DNA of 21,741 nucleotides from Patescibacteria group bacterium (GCA_018900295.1 JAHIGH010000240.1:1-21741), one strand, 5' to 3'. Shown: positions 15,938 to 21,741, counted from the first letter of the stretch. The notes: generated by a model not told the origin, from the letters alone. Numbers and translations: made by a program.

Positions 15938-16579
15938 TTATTGCGGCCCATCACGGACTTCAATCATGACAGGTACTTCATTGTTTTTATCGAAGAAGAG
16001 TGTCATGGGCACCCGATCGCCTACTTGAACACCATTAACGCCATTACAAATCATTCTAAGCCCCATAAACTTCAGTTCGACAGTAGTACCAGCAGGAATG
16101 CTAATGCCAGATATATCCCCAGTTCCCGGAACACTCGAAGCGCCCATATCCTGCATTCCGAAACTACGACACGCAGTTGATGACGCGCCTATTAAAAGGT
16201 CATTTTTTGTTCCCGTATTGTGAATAGACGCATAGAATGCTATTGTCGTCGGGTCTATTGTTGGGGTTGGGTTTGTTTCTGGTGGCCCGTCAAAAATTCT
16301 CGTAAAATGCCCCCATCCACTATCTACCATGATGGCTGAAGATGATTGTTCTAATACATTCACTCTTTTATCTAATTCTTCGGTTTTATAGAACAGATAA
16401 CATAAAAGAGATGTTTGATTATCAACCTTTTTCTTATCGCACTTATTATCTATAAATTTCTGTGCTTTTGGTAAAAAGGTGCTACTACTGAGAACTGCAA
16501 ATACTGGTACTGCTAAAAAAAGAAGAATAGTTAAACTTACTACAGAAGTCGTTAAAAGCTTTTTTATTTTTATATTCAT
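15938..16579 (-). CDS. Secreted PCu(A)C-like (DUF461) protein with altered metal ligands
   Basis: A 213-residue exported protein. Residues 1-28 form a signal peptide (N-I-K-I-K-K, hydrophobic core, V-F-A). A short coiled-coil-like stretch (K-T-E-E-L-D-K-R-V-N-V-L-E-Q) is at 65-78. Residues about 90-210 fit the PCu(A)C periplasmic copper chaperone fold: A-S-I-H-N-T-G...D-L-L-I-G-A-S-S (117-134), G-I-S-I-P-A-G-T-T-V-E-L-K (158-170), G-D-R-V-P-M-T-L-F-F (187-196). The usual ligand set His-x-Met and the later His-x-Met-x-Met appear as F-G-M (140-142) and G-L-R-M-I-C-N (173-179), so most copper ligands are replaced, although Met and a Cys remain. Copper binding is therefore doubtful. A strong promoter precedes it. 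Confidence 0.65.
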   Translation of the reverse strand: MNIKIKKLLTTSVVSLTILLFLAVPVFAVLSSSTFLPKAQKFIDNKCDKKKVDNQTSLLCYLFYKTEELDKRVNVLEQSSSAIMVDSGWGHFTRIFDGPPETNPTPTIDPTTIAFYASIHNTGTKNDLLIGASSTACRSFGMQDMGASSVPGTGDISGISIPAGTTVELKFMGLRMICNGVNGVQVGDRVPMTLFFDKNNEVPVMIEVRDGPQ

Positions 16580-16588
16580 CTAAATTTG

Positions 16589-16617
16589 ATAGTAATCTTT
16601 AATATTTCAAATGTCAA
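16589..16617 (-). promoter_or_regulatory. Sigma-70 promoter of the PCu(A)C-like gene
   Basis: On the minus strand TTGACA (16612-16617) is followed after 17 bases by TACTAT (16589-16594). The -10 box ends nine bases before the ATG at 16579, so the leader would be about two bases. The spacer begins TTTGAAATATTAAA, close to the spacer of the neighbouring promoter at 17892-17920. Confidence 0.65.
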
Positions 16618-16644
16618 TAAAATTTTTATATATTATTTTTATAT

Positions 16645-17847
16645 TTATAGAGCTATTGCTATCACTCTATAATATCCTGAGTTGTAATCTATTCGATTAC
16701 CAGTATTATCCAATCCTGTATGAACATAGGTGGCGCCTGCCTGAATAGTAAATGTTGTGAGATTAATATTCTTAATTATTCCGCCACGCTCTTCACCTTC
16801 ATAATCCCGAAAACCATCTGAAACATTTTGCGCATTTGAACCATTGCTGTCAGTTGCAAAATAAAGTATTGCTATAAAAGCAGTGGTATTAAGATTGTGG
16901 ATTTTATTGTATGTACCACCTGTTGAACATGGGAACCAGCCGCTGTCATAAGTCTTGAATCCTCCTGAAGCCGCAGTGGTTTGGACAGTTCCATCGGGAA
17001 ATTTGAAGCCGCCTGATATGCTGTGTATTGTGCCGGCAACTGTTAATTTTTCCGTAGTATTTACAGCACCGATGCCGACATTGCCTCCCTCCTCTATGAC
17101 GAACTGATTGGCGTAACCCAGATGATGGCCTACATTGATTTTGAATTTATTATCATTATTATCAACTCCCATTGTAAAATTATGACTTCCAGGACGCTGA
17201 CCTGTTTCTAATCGAATCGCCGCATCATTATCATCTGAAAAAATGTGTAATTTCTGGGTCGGACCTGTTGTATTGATGCCGATATTGCCGGGAACATATA
17301 AACCACCAGCATCGGTAATCTGGAAAGTGTCGTTAACGTTGTTGGGATAAATATAGCTACCACCATCAGTCCAAAGAGATAGAAATTCACTGGCGTGTTT
17401 GCCGTCAACGGTATCGGAATTCCCGGCGCTTGTTGCATAGCCAACACTTAAATTGGGGTACACGCCGTTAGCTTGAGCAAAAGAAACACTGTCCAACCCA
17501 TCTAGTAAATCCGCGTCCAACCCAGAACCAGAACCATCAACTTGTTTTACTTTTTCAAGAAGCGTATTGGGTTCTTCCAAGGCTACTATTCTTGCGGTCA
17601 AGCCTGTTATTTTTGTATTTATATCAATGAGCAAGTTATCCACTGAACTTTTCCATGTTTCCAAATCCGTAATCCTTCCTGTCAAAATTAATATTTTATT
17701 TCTTAGATCATCTACTGCATTTTGCAACTCTTCAAAAGGTTTTCCTTCAGGCTTGCCTCCTGGCTGCGTCGCATACACTGATATAGATGTAAATCTAATT
17801 AAACAAATTGAGATTAATAAAATAGCTATTATTTTTACTTTTGTCAT
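16645..17847 (-). CDS. Secreted coiled-coil, tail-fibre-like surface protein
   Basis: A 400-residue exported protein. Residues 1-26 are a signal peptide ending S-V-Y-A. Residues 38-102 form a heptad-like coiled coil (L-x-x-A-V-D-D-L, I-T-D-L, I-T-G-L, I-V-A-L). Then follow repeat units of the kind found in phage tail fibres and bacterial surface proteins: D-A-D-L-L-D-G-L-D (111-119), D-T-V-D-G-K-H-A (145-152), G-N-I-G-I-N-T-T-G (187-195), G-N-V-G-I-G (255-260), and G-G-F-K-F-P-D-G-T-V-Q-T-T-A (279-292), with a distinct C-terminal domain after 296. A trimeric fibre or adhesin at the cell surface is inferred. Its promoter is nearly the same as that of the PCu(A)C-like gene, which suggests joint expression. 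Confidence 0.7.
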   Translation of the reverse strand: MTKVKIIAILLISICLIRFTSISVYATQPGGKPEGKPFEELQNAVDDLRNKILILTGRITDLETWKSSVDNLLIDINTKITGLTARIVALEEPNTLLEKVKQVDGSGSGLDADLLDGLDSVSFAQANGVYPNLSVGYATSAGNSDTVDGKHASEFLSLWTDGGSYIYPNNVNDTFQITDAGGLYVPGNIGINTTGPTQKLHIFSDDNDAAIRLETGQRPGSHNFTMGVDNNDNKFKINVGHHLGYANQFVIEEGGNVGIGAVNTTEKLTVAGTIHSISGGFKFPDGTVQTTAASGGFKTYDSGWFPCSTGGTYNKIHNLNTTAFIAILYFATDSNGSNAQNVSDGFRDYEGEERGGIIKNINLTTFTIQAGATYVHTGLDNTGNRIDYNSGYYRVIAIAL

Positions 17848-17891
17848 AATTTTTGTCTAAAATAAATGAATTATTAAACTCATCTAACTCG

Positions 17892-17920
17892 AGAATAGCT
17901 TTTTATATTTTAAATGTCAA
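17892..17920 (-). promoter_or_regulatory. Sigma-70 promoter of the fibre-like gene
   Basis: On the minus strand TTGACA (17915-17920), 17-base spacer starting TTTAAAATATAAAA, then TATTCT (17892-17897). The start point would be near 17885, giving a leader of about 38 bases to the ATG at 17847. No Shine-Dalgarno is seen in the leader. Confidence 0.6.
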
Positions 17921-17958
17921 CATTTTTGTTGGTTATTTTAATTCGATTTAGTCTTCTT

Positions 17959-18627
17959 TCAAAATAATTTATCCAATGGCTCTACTGATTCATAACCGCA
18001 AACACCGCTGCGAGGAGAATTGGCTAAGGGGAGAATATAATGTTCTTCTTTTTCATTTTCTTCATTATGATATTTTTCAGCGCATTTATCGCACGCAAAC
18101 GCCATTTCTTCTCCGCTGCAAGCAGTACAAACCTGCGTTGCTTGCTTGCCACACATCGCGCAATTAGATGGCGGTAAATAATTTCGGGCCACCAATTCTA
18201 CTCTCTTGTTATTGCTTAACTGAAAATTACTATATTCCAGCGCCTTGATAGCCAACTCTGTGGAACTGCCAAAATCATAAATATAATTAACGCTATCCCC
18301 CGGAGTAAATGTGCCCATGATAATTCTTCCTTTGCCCACTTCGCTTCCATAATCGCCAAACTCACTAAGATGGTCGCAACATTCAACCCAAACATCTCTG
18401 ATTAAATTATCCAGGTCTTTTACTTTGGCTTGATTGTTGACTTCTACCATCAGCCAAAAATTCTTAATATATGGACTAATGATTCTTAATCTTAAATTCT
18501 TTATGTTTTCATCCTTTTCTCTTTTTGGGCAATTATCCAGATGGCCAGTGATTTGCCTTTTTGTAAAGTCCTTTTTACAAAATTTGCACTGGCCTTCGTA
18601 TTTGTTTGACTCGGTTTGCGTTCTCAT
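17959..18627 (-). CDS. Zinc-finger protein with pRiA4b ORF-3/IS1096 TnpR-like domain
   Basis: A 222-residue soluble protein in three parts. Residues 14-33 form a C-x2-C-x11-H-x3-C zinc finger. Residues about 45-150 resemble the plasmid pRiA4b ORF-3-like domain (also called IS1096 passenger TnpR-like): L-R-I-I-S-P-Y-I-K-N-F-W, D-L-D-N-L-I-R-D-V-W and N-Y-I-Y-D-F-G are in the family's order. The C-terminal part has three C-x2-C pairs (N-C-A-M-C, V-C-T-A-C, A-C-D-K-C) and histidines, a second zinc module. The family is common on plasmids and mobile DNA, but its function is unknown; it is not a proven recombinase. It lies nearest the right end of the inserted segment. Confidence 0.65.
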   Translation of the reverse strand: MRTQTESNKYEGQCKFCKKDFTKRQITGHLDNCPKREKDENIKNLRLRIISPYIKNFWLMVEVNNQAKVKDLDNLIRDVWVECCDHLSEFGDYGSEVGKGRIIMGTFTPGDSVNYIYDFGSSTELAIKALEYSNFQLSNNKRVELVARNYLPPSNCAMCGKQATQVCTACSGEEMAFACDKCAEKYHNEENEKEEHYILPLANSPRSGVCGYESVEPLDKLF

Positions 18628-18633
18628 ATTTTT

Positions 18634-18736
18634 TAATGACTCACTTTATGAGGTGTATACTTCTGGTTTGTCCAGAATCGAATTCTGGATGTGCCCTTAC
18701 AGGCTTACCAGAAACACATTTGTGTAACATGAGTTA
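18634..18736. repeat. Palindrome cluster upstream of the zinc-finger gene
   Basis: A perfect 17-base palindrome with a 3-base centre, CCAGAATCGAATTCTGG (18672-18688), is nested inside TTCTGGT/ACCAGAA (18661-18667 and 18707-18713). Outer partial arms TAATGACTCA (18634-18643) and TGAGTTA (18730-18736) extend it. It sits directly upstream of the gene starting at 18627 and could be its operator, a cruciform or a small palindromic element. Confidence 0.5.
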
Positions 18737-18825
18737 ATAAAATAAGTATCGGCATTGTTATTTTGCCTTTATATATTCCAATAATAGCAAAAAATTTAAA
18801 GATAGCAAGCCGAATTAATAGAAAT

Positions 18826-19157
18826 CAGCAATTCTCAATATGAGATTAGATCACTATGGTAATCCAATTAAGTTGGTCTTTTGAAATAAATCGATGTCGA
18901 ATTAAAACAAAAAGTAACTGTTCACGGTTCTGACACGCCGCGCTCAAACAAGTTGAGAGATTCTTCGCACTTTGTGCTCAGAATGACAAATTTGTGTTAG
19001 AGGTGTGAACTGTTACAACAAAAATTAATATTTGACTTTTTTACGTTTAAAAAATAAAAATACATTTCTAATAATTATCGAAAAAACCATTTTTTAGCTT
19101 TATCGTTAAAAGATTGGTTTGCAATAACAAGATAACTTTTCATATTGAGAATTGCTG
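18826..19157. mobile_element. 332-bp MITE-like unit with perfect 18-bp terminal inverted repeats
   Basis: CAGCAATTCTCAATATGA at 18826-18843 is exactly the reverse complement of 19140-19157. The 332-bp unit has no coding capacity, which fits a miniature inverted-repeat transposable element. No clear target-site duplication is seen in the flanking bases. Its right end lies four bases from the start of korA homology at 19162. A smaller palindromic repeat is nested at 18915-19015. Confidence 0.6.
18915..19015. repeat. Nested 101-bp repeat with TAACNGTTCAC arms
   Basis: The arms 18915-18936 and 18994-19015 are complementary at 17 of 22 positions, starting TAACTGTTCAC and ending GTGAACTGTTA. They enclose a second hairpin (18962-18983) with ATTCT/AGAAT and GCAC/GTGC stems, within the sequence type AGATTCTTCGC...GCTCAGAATGACA that recurs in many bacterial genomes (recalled, not searched). 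Confidence 0.55.
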
Positions 19158-19161
19158 GCCG

Positions 19162-19279
19162 GCTGGCGGGTTTGATACGGGAAAAAACAGGGATTGAAAT
19201 TGAAGACAAATTCCTCAAATACGACGGCAGACCGTTTTTTGTGGAGGAAATCAGTGAAAAACTACGGGGGCTGATGTAG
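19162..19279 (+). pseudogene. korA: Orphan 3' end of korA
   Basis: The last 38 codons and stop of korA appear here without any start. Bases 19164-19245 are identical to 13464-13545. The remaining codons specify E-E-I-S-E-K-L-R-G-L-M against E-E-I-A-E-K-L-R-G-L-V in the intact gene, through changes at 9 of 11 codons, mostly synonymous, and a different stop (TAG for TAA). This is probably the original chromosomal korA end, displaced by integration and bordered on its left by the MITE-like unit. It ends 11 bp from the pflA stop, as expected for a compact ancestral order. Confidence 0.85.
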
Positions 19280-19290
19280 CTATTATTTCT

Positions 19291-20016
19291 CTAGCGGATG
19301 TAGACTTGCGGGAAATATTGTTTGAAAATATCGTGGGCTTCCCGGACTTGCTCTTTGGTTGGGGGATTCACGCCTTTCAGTGGATTTTCGCGGCCAAGCG
19401 CTTTGTATTTGTACACGCCCAAGGTGTGATAAGGGAGGATTTCCACTCTCCGGATGGTTTTGTATTTGCGGAAATGCTCTCCCCATTTATGAAGAAACGG
19501 CTTTTGGTCTGTAAATCCGGGTACTAAAACGTAACGAAGCCACATGGGTTTTCCCGTTTTCTCCCTATACTGCGCAAATTTCAGCACAATATTATTTGAA
19601 GCGTTTGTAACTTTTTGATGCCAAACAGGGTCGATATGTTTGACATCCAAAAGAACCAGGTCTGTCACTTCCAGCAACTTTTTTGCTGCCTCATCAAGAA
19701 TCGAGCCGTTAGTGTCCAGAGCTGTATTAAACCCGGATTTTTTCGCCTGAGAAAACAAATCAAAAAGTGCGTGTCTTTGCAGAAGAGGTTCTCCTCCTGA
19801 AACAGTAAGTCCGCCTTTGTCTTTGAAATATGGCTTTTGTTTTTCGAGAAGATCCAGGATTTTTTGTGTTTCTGTTTCTTTCCCGCCTTCAACGGACTGT
19901 GTGTCGGGATTTTGGCAATACAAACAGCGGAAATTACACCCCTGTAAAAAAATTACCAACCTGATCCCGGGTCCTTCGTGGGTGCCGAATGTTTCGATTG
20001 AATGAACTTTTAACAT
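19291..20016 (-). CDS. pflA: Pyruvate formate-lyase activating enzyme
   Basis: A 241-residue radical-SAM enzyme that installs the glycyl radical on pyruvate formate-lyase under anaerobic conditions. The cluster motif C-x3-C-x2-C is C27, C31, C34 (G-C-N-F-R-C-L-Y-C), preceded by the activase signature G-T-H-E-G-P-G-I-R; S-G-G-E-P-L-L-Q and D-T-N-G-S follow. The length matches typical PflA (about 245). The start at 20016 (M-L-K-V-H-S) is preferred over an in-frame ATG at 20055, because the extra 13 codons come from a G-rich dispersed repeat and the family begins here. AGGGGA, supplied by the repeat, lies six bases before the ATG and may serve as ribosome-binding site. It lies downstream of pflB. 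Confidence 0.93.
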   Translation of the reverse strand: MLKVHSIETFGTHEGPGIRLVIFLQGCNFRCLYCQNPDTQSVEGGKETETQKILDLLEKQKPYFKDKGGLTVSGGEPLLQRHALFDLFSQAKKSGFNTALDTNGSILDEAAKKLLEVTDLVLLDVKHIDPVWHQKVTNASNNIVLKFAQYREKTGKPMWLRYVLVPGFTDQKPFLHKWGEHFRKYKTIRRVEILPYHTLGVYKYKALGRENPLKGVNPPTKEQVREAHDIFKQYFPQVYIR

Positions 20017-20022
20017 AAACAG

Positions 20023-20063
20023 TCCCCTAACCCCTCCCCAGCCTCCCCTTATCATGGGAGGAG
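20023..20063 (-). repeat. C/G-rich palindromic repeat, copy 1, before pflA
   Basis: The plus strand has AACCCCTCCCC followed by CTCCCCTTATCATGGGAGG, with arms around TTATCAT. The same pattern recurs in opposite orientation at 20101-20139. It is of the CTCCCCTTATCAAGGGGAG type often dispersed in bacterial genomes (recalled). It provides the AGGGGA close to the pflA start. Confidence 0.6.
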
Positions 20064-20096
20064 CACAAATTTCTCCCTACTAATAAGGAACTGCAA

Positions 20097-20140
20097 CAAA
20101 AACCCTCCCCCTGATAAGGGGGAGTCAGAGGGGGTTTTTA
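20097..20140 (-). terminator. C/G-rich repeat, copy 2, likely pflB terminator
   Basis: Fourteen bases after the pflB stop, the minus strand folds CTCCCCC with GGGGGAG around TTAT/CA and ends in GGTTTTTG, which fits an intrinsic terminator. On the plus strand it also ends in GGGGGTTTTT. It is an inverted copy of the repeat at 20023-20063; the pair is 37 bases apart and could also pair with each other. Readthrough would be needed if pflA has no promoter of its own. Confidence 0.5.
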
Positions 20141-20153
20141 GTTGTTGGAGGTA

Positions 20154-21741
20154 TTACATCGTTTCAAAGAAAGTGCGTGCTAAAACCTCCTGCTGATGCT
20201 CGCGGGATAATTTGATGAAATTGACAGCGTATCCTGAGACACGTATTGTCAATTGCGGATAATCCTCGGGATGTTCCATTGCTTCGAGCATTGTCTCTCT
20301 ATTGAGGACATTGACATTCAGATGATGCGCCTTTTTGGCAAAATAACCGTCCAAAAGATGGACTAAGTTTTCGATTTGTTCATCTTTATCCGCTCCCAGT
20401 GTCCGTGGGACTATCGTAAATGTATTGGAAATGCCGTCGCGTGAAGAAGTGTATGGAAGTTTGGCGACCGAATTGAGCGATGCAACCGCGCCATGAGTAT
20501 CGCGTCCGTGCATGGGATTGGCGCCCGGTGCAAAAGGTTCACCGGCTTTTCTACCGTCAGGCGTACTGCCGGTTTTTTTACCGTACATGACATTGGATGT
20601 GATAGTCAAAATAGACAAAGTAGGCTTGGCGTTCTTATAGATAGCATGTTTTCCTAATTCGTTGTTAAATTTTTCTACCAGTTCTTTGGTGATCATATCC
20701 GCGCGGTCATCGTCGTTGCCGTACTTGGGAAAATCTCCCGAAATATTAAATTCCTGAGTGATGCCGTCTTCGCTTCTTACCGCTGTCACTTTCGCGAATT
20801 TGATCGCGGATAAAGAATCCGCTACGACAGATAATCCGGCAATTCCAAATGCCATTACCCTTTCAACATTTGTGTCAAGTAAAGCCATCTGCGCCCGCTC
20901 GTAATAATATTTATCGTGCATATAGTGGATGATATTCATCGTATCCACATACACTTGCACAACATGCGCCATTGTTTTGGTAAAACGTGACATCACATCA
21001 TCATAATCCAGCACGCCGCTTTTTAACGGCTCAATTCCATCAATAAGTCTGACGCTTTTATTCTCGTCTCTTCCCTCATTTAGCGCCATAAGCAATGTTT
21101 TCGCCAGGTTGCATCTGGCTCCGAAAAATTGCATCTGCTTTCCGCTTTTTAATAGCGAAACGCAGCAGCTGATGCCATAATCATCAGAGCCTGAAACTTC
21201 ACGCATCAGGTCATCGTTCTCATACTGGATAGCGGATGTATCAATTGAAACCCGGGTGCAAAAATTTTTAAATGGCTGGGGTAATTTTTCCGACCATAAA
21301 ATCGTAAGATTGGGTTCGGGAGCGGGACCGAGGTTATACAAAGACTGCAGGAAACGATAAGTGGTCTTGGTGACTTTATGCCGGCCGTCCTGCCAAGCTC
21401 CTCCCAAAGATTCGGTGAGCCATGTAGGATCGCCGGCAAAAATAATATCGTATTCGTGCATGCGTAAGTGCCTAACCAAACGGAGTTTTATAATAAATTG
21501 GTCAACCAATTCCTGAGCCTCTTCCTCTGTTAATTTTTTATCAGCGATATCTTTTTCGAGATAAATATCAAAAAATCCGCTGACATTGCCCAGACTCATG
21601 GCCGCGCCGTCATGTTCTTTCAGGGCGGCAAGATAACCAAAATATGTCCATTGGATCGCTTCCCGTGCACTCCGCGCAGGTTTGCTGATATCAAATTCGT
21701 ATGATGCGGCCATCTCTTTTATCATCCTTAATGCCTTTATC
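20154..21741 (-). CDS. pflB: Pyruvate formate-lyase, 3' part (5' end outside the window)
   Basis: The cytoplasmic glycyl-radical enzyme that converts pyruvate and CoA to formate and acetyl-CoA. The visible frame runs open through the window edge (upstream codons I-K-A-L-R precede M-I-K-E-M-A-A), and these residues align with the middle of E. coli PFL, so about 230 N-terminal residues are missing. The two catalytic cysteines are in I-S-C-C-V-S (codons at 21162-21167), and the radical glycine is in R-V-S-G-Y-A-V (codon 20232-20234), 26th from the C-terminus. The order of blocks matches PFL closely (W-S-E-K-L-P, F-F-G-A-R, N-I-I-H-Y-M-H-D-K-Y, G-A-N-P-M-H-G-R-D), so this is PFL rather than a related glycerol dehydratase. 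pflA follows 137 bp downstream. Confidence 0.95.
   Translation of the reverse strand, partial: IKALRMIKEMAASYEFDISKPARSAREAIQWTYFGYLAALKEHDGAAMSLGNVSGFFDIYLEKDIADKKLTEEEAQELVDQFIIKLRLVRHLRMHEYDIIFAGDPTWLTESLGGAWQDGRHKVTKTTYRFLQSLYNLGPAPEPNLTILWSEKLPQPFKNFCTRVSIDTSAIQYENDDLMREVSGSDDYGISCCVSLLKSGKQMQFFGARCNLAKTLLMALNEGRDENKSVRLIDGIEPLKSGVLDYDDVMSRFTKTMAHVVQVYVDTMNIIHYMHDKYYYERAQMALLDTNVERVMAFGIAGLSVVADSLSAIKFAKVTAVRSEDGITQEFNISGDFPKYGNDDDRADMITKELVEKFNNELGKHAIYKNAKPTLSILTITSNVMYGKKTGSTPDGRKAGEPFAPGANPMHGRDTHGAVASLNSVAKLPYTSSRDGISNTFTIVPRTLGADKDEQIENLVHLLDGYFAKKAHHLNVNVLNRETMLEAMEHPEDYPQLTIRVSGYAVNFIKLSREHQQEVLARTFFETM

Larger units (their letters stand above)
13546..19161. mobile_element. Putative integrated element in the korA 3' end
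   Basis: About 5.6 kb lie between the two korA 3' ends. The segment carries seven genes with no link to the flanking pyruvate/acyl-CoA genes and is visibly richer in A/T. It includes a minimal FtsK-like ATPase, two membrane proteins, two secreted proteins and a pRiA4b-ORF3-like protein. The left end supplies a complete, recoded 3' end for korA; the original end would be the orphan copy at right. No tyrosine or serine recombinase is recognisable, so the element is either decayed, mobilised in trans or inserted by another route. The 332-bp MITE-like unit forms its right edge. Confidence 0.6.
18628..19290. other. 663-bp gene-poor stretch at the right edge of the insert
   Basis: This stretch has no intact gene. 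It holds, in order, a palindrome cluster (18634-18736), about 90 bases of A/T-rich sequence with nothing recognised, the 332-bp MITE-like unit (18826-19157) with a nested smaller repeat, and the korA 3' fragment (19162-19279). The last 11 bases separate that fragment from the pflA stop. Confidence 0.6.

Noticed and set aside
20017..20055. Upstream ATG giving pflA 13 extra residues
   Set aside because: Those codons (I-R-G-G-W-G-G) are the translated dispersed repeat; PflA proteins begin near M-L-K-V-H-S at 20016.
21723..21725. ATG as the pflB start
   Set aside because: The frame is open beyond it to the window edge and the upstream codons continue the PFL alignment; the gene is cut by the window.
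1..21741. CRISPR array, tRNA or rRNA genes
   Set aside because: No regularly spaced direct repeats, no cloverleaf with a TTCGA-type arm, and no conserved rRNA stretch were seen. The korA repeat is a protein-gene end, not a tRNA attachment site.

Overview
The window looks like part of an anaerobic, fermentative bacterium with a small, densely packed genome, most likely a Patescibacteria/CPR lineage (moderate confidence, inferred from gene content). It carries ADP-forming acyl-CoA synthetase, 2-oxoacid:ferredoxin oxidoreductase, pyruvate formate-lyase and its activase, and no respiratory genes. Genes overlap or sit a few bases apart, most starts lack a Shine-Dalgarno sequence, and several good -35/-10 promoters lie so close to the ATG that the transcripts would be nearly leaderless. 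TGA, TAA and TAG all act as stops, so the code is standard. Short palindromic repeats of kinds common in bacterial genomes recur. Two lipid genes look archaeal-like (CarS family and a CDP-alcohol phosphatidyltransferase), so an archaeal affiliation was considered; the promoters and repeats favour a bacterium.

Layout. 1-31: terminator of an upstream gene. 37-5275: two convergent P-type II cation ATPases with stop codons one base apart; the first has a palindromic repeat inserted in frame. 5303-8335: lipid and phosphoesterase genes (CDP-alcohol phosphatidyltransferase, PHP phosphoesterase, diacylglycerol-kinase-like lipid kinase, CarS-like CDP-archaeol synthase), with a nested set of inverted repeats at 7597-7752. 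8385-9036: a HigBA-type toxin-antitoxin pair. 9042-13579: an ADP-forming acyl-CoA synthetase fused to a ferredoxin-reductase-like flavin/NAD domain, then a gamma-alpha fused 2-oxoacid:ferredoxin oxidoreductase subunit (korA). 13580-19161: an AT-rich inserted segment with a TPR-like protein, a minimal FtsK-like ATPase, two small membrane proteins, a secreted PCu(A)C-like protein, a secreted tail-fibre-like protein and a zinc-finger/pRiA4b-ORF3-like protein. 19162-19279: a second copy of the last 38 codons of korA. 19291-21741: pflA and the 3' two thirds of pflB on the minus strand.

The main observation is the korA 3'-end duplication. Eighty-two bases are identical in the two copies, exactly 5700 bp apart. 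Beyond that block the two 3' ends differ in 9 of 11 coding codons while encoding almost the same peptide. This is the signature of an integrative element that enters the 3' end of a protein gene and supplies a replacement end. Removing 5700 bp would leave an intact korA ending 11 bp from the pflA stop, a compact pyruvate/acyl-CoA locus. No integrase is visible inside the segment. A 332-bp MITE-like unit with perfect 18-bp terminal inverted repeats abuts the right-hand copy. The second main observation is the synthetase-flavoreductase fusion next to korA, which suggests a physical link between ferredoxin/NAD(P) electron transfer and ATP-yielding acyl-CoA cleavage.
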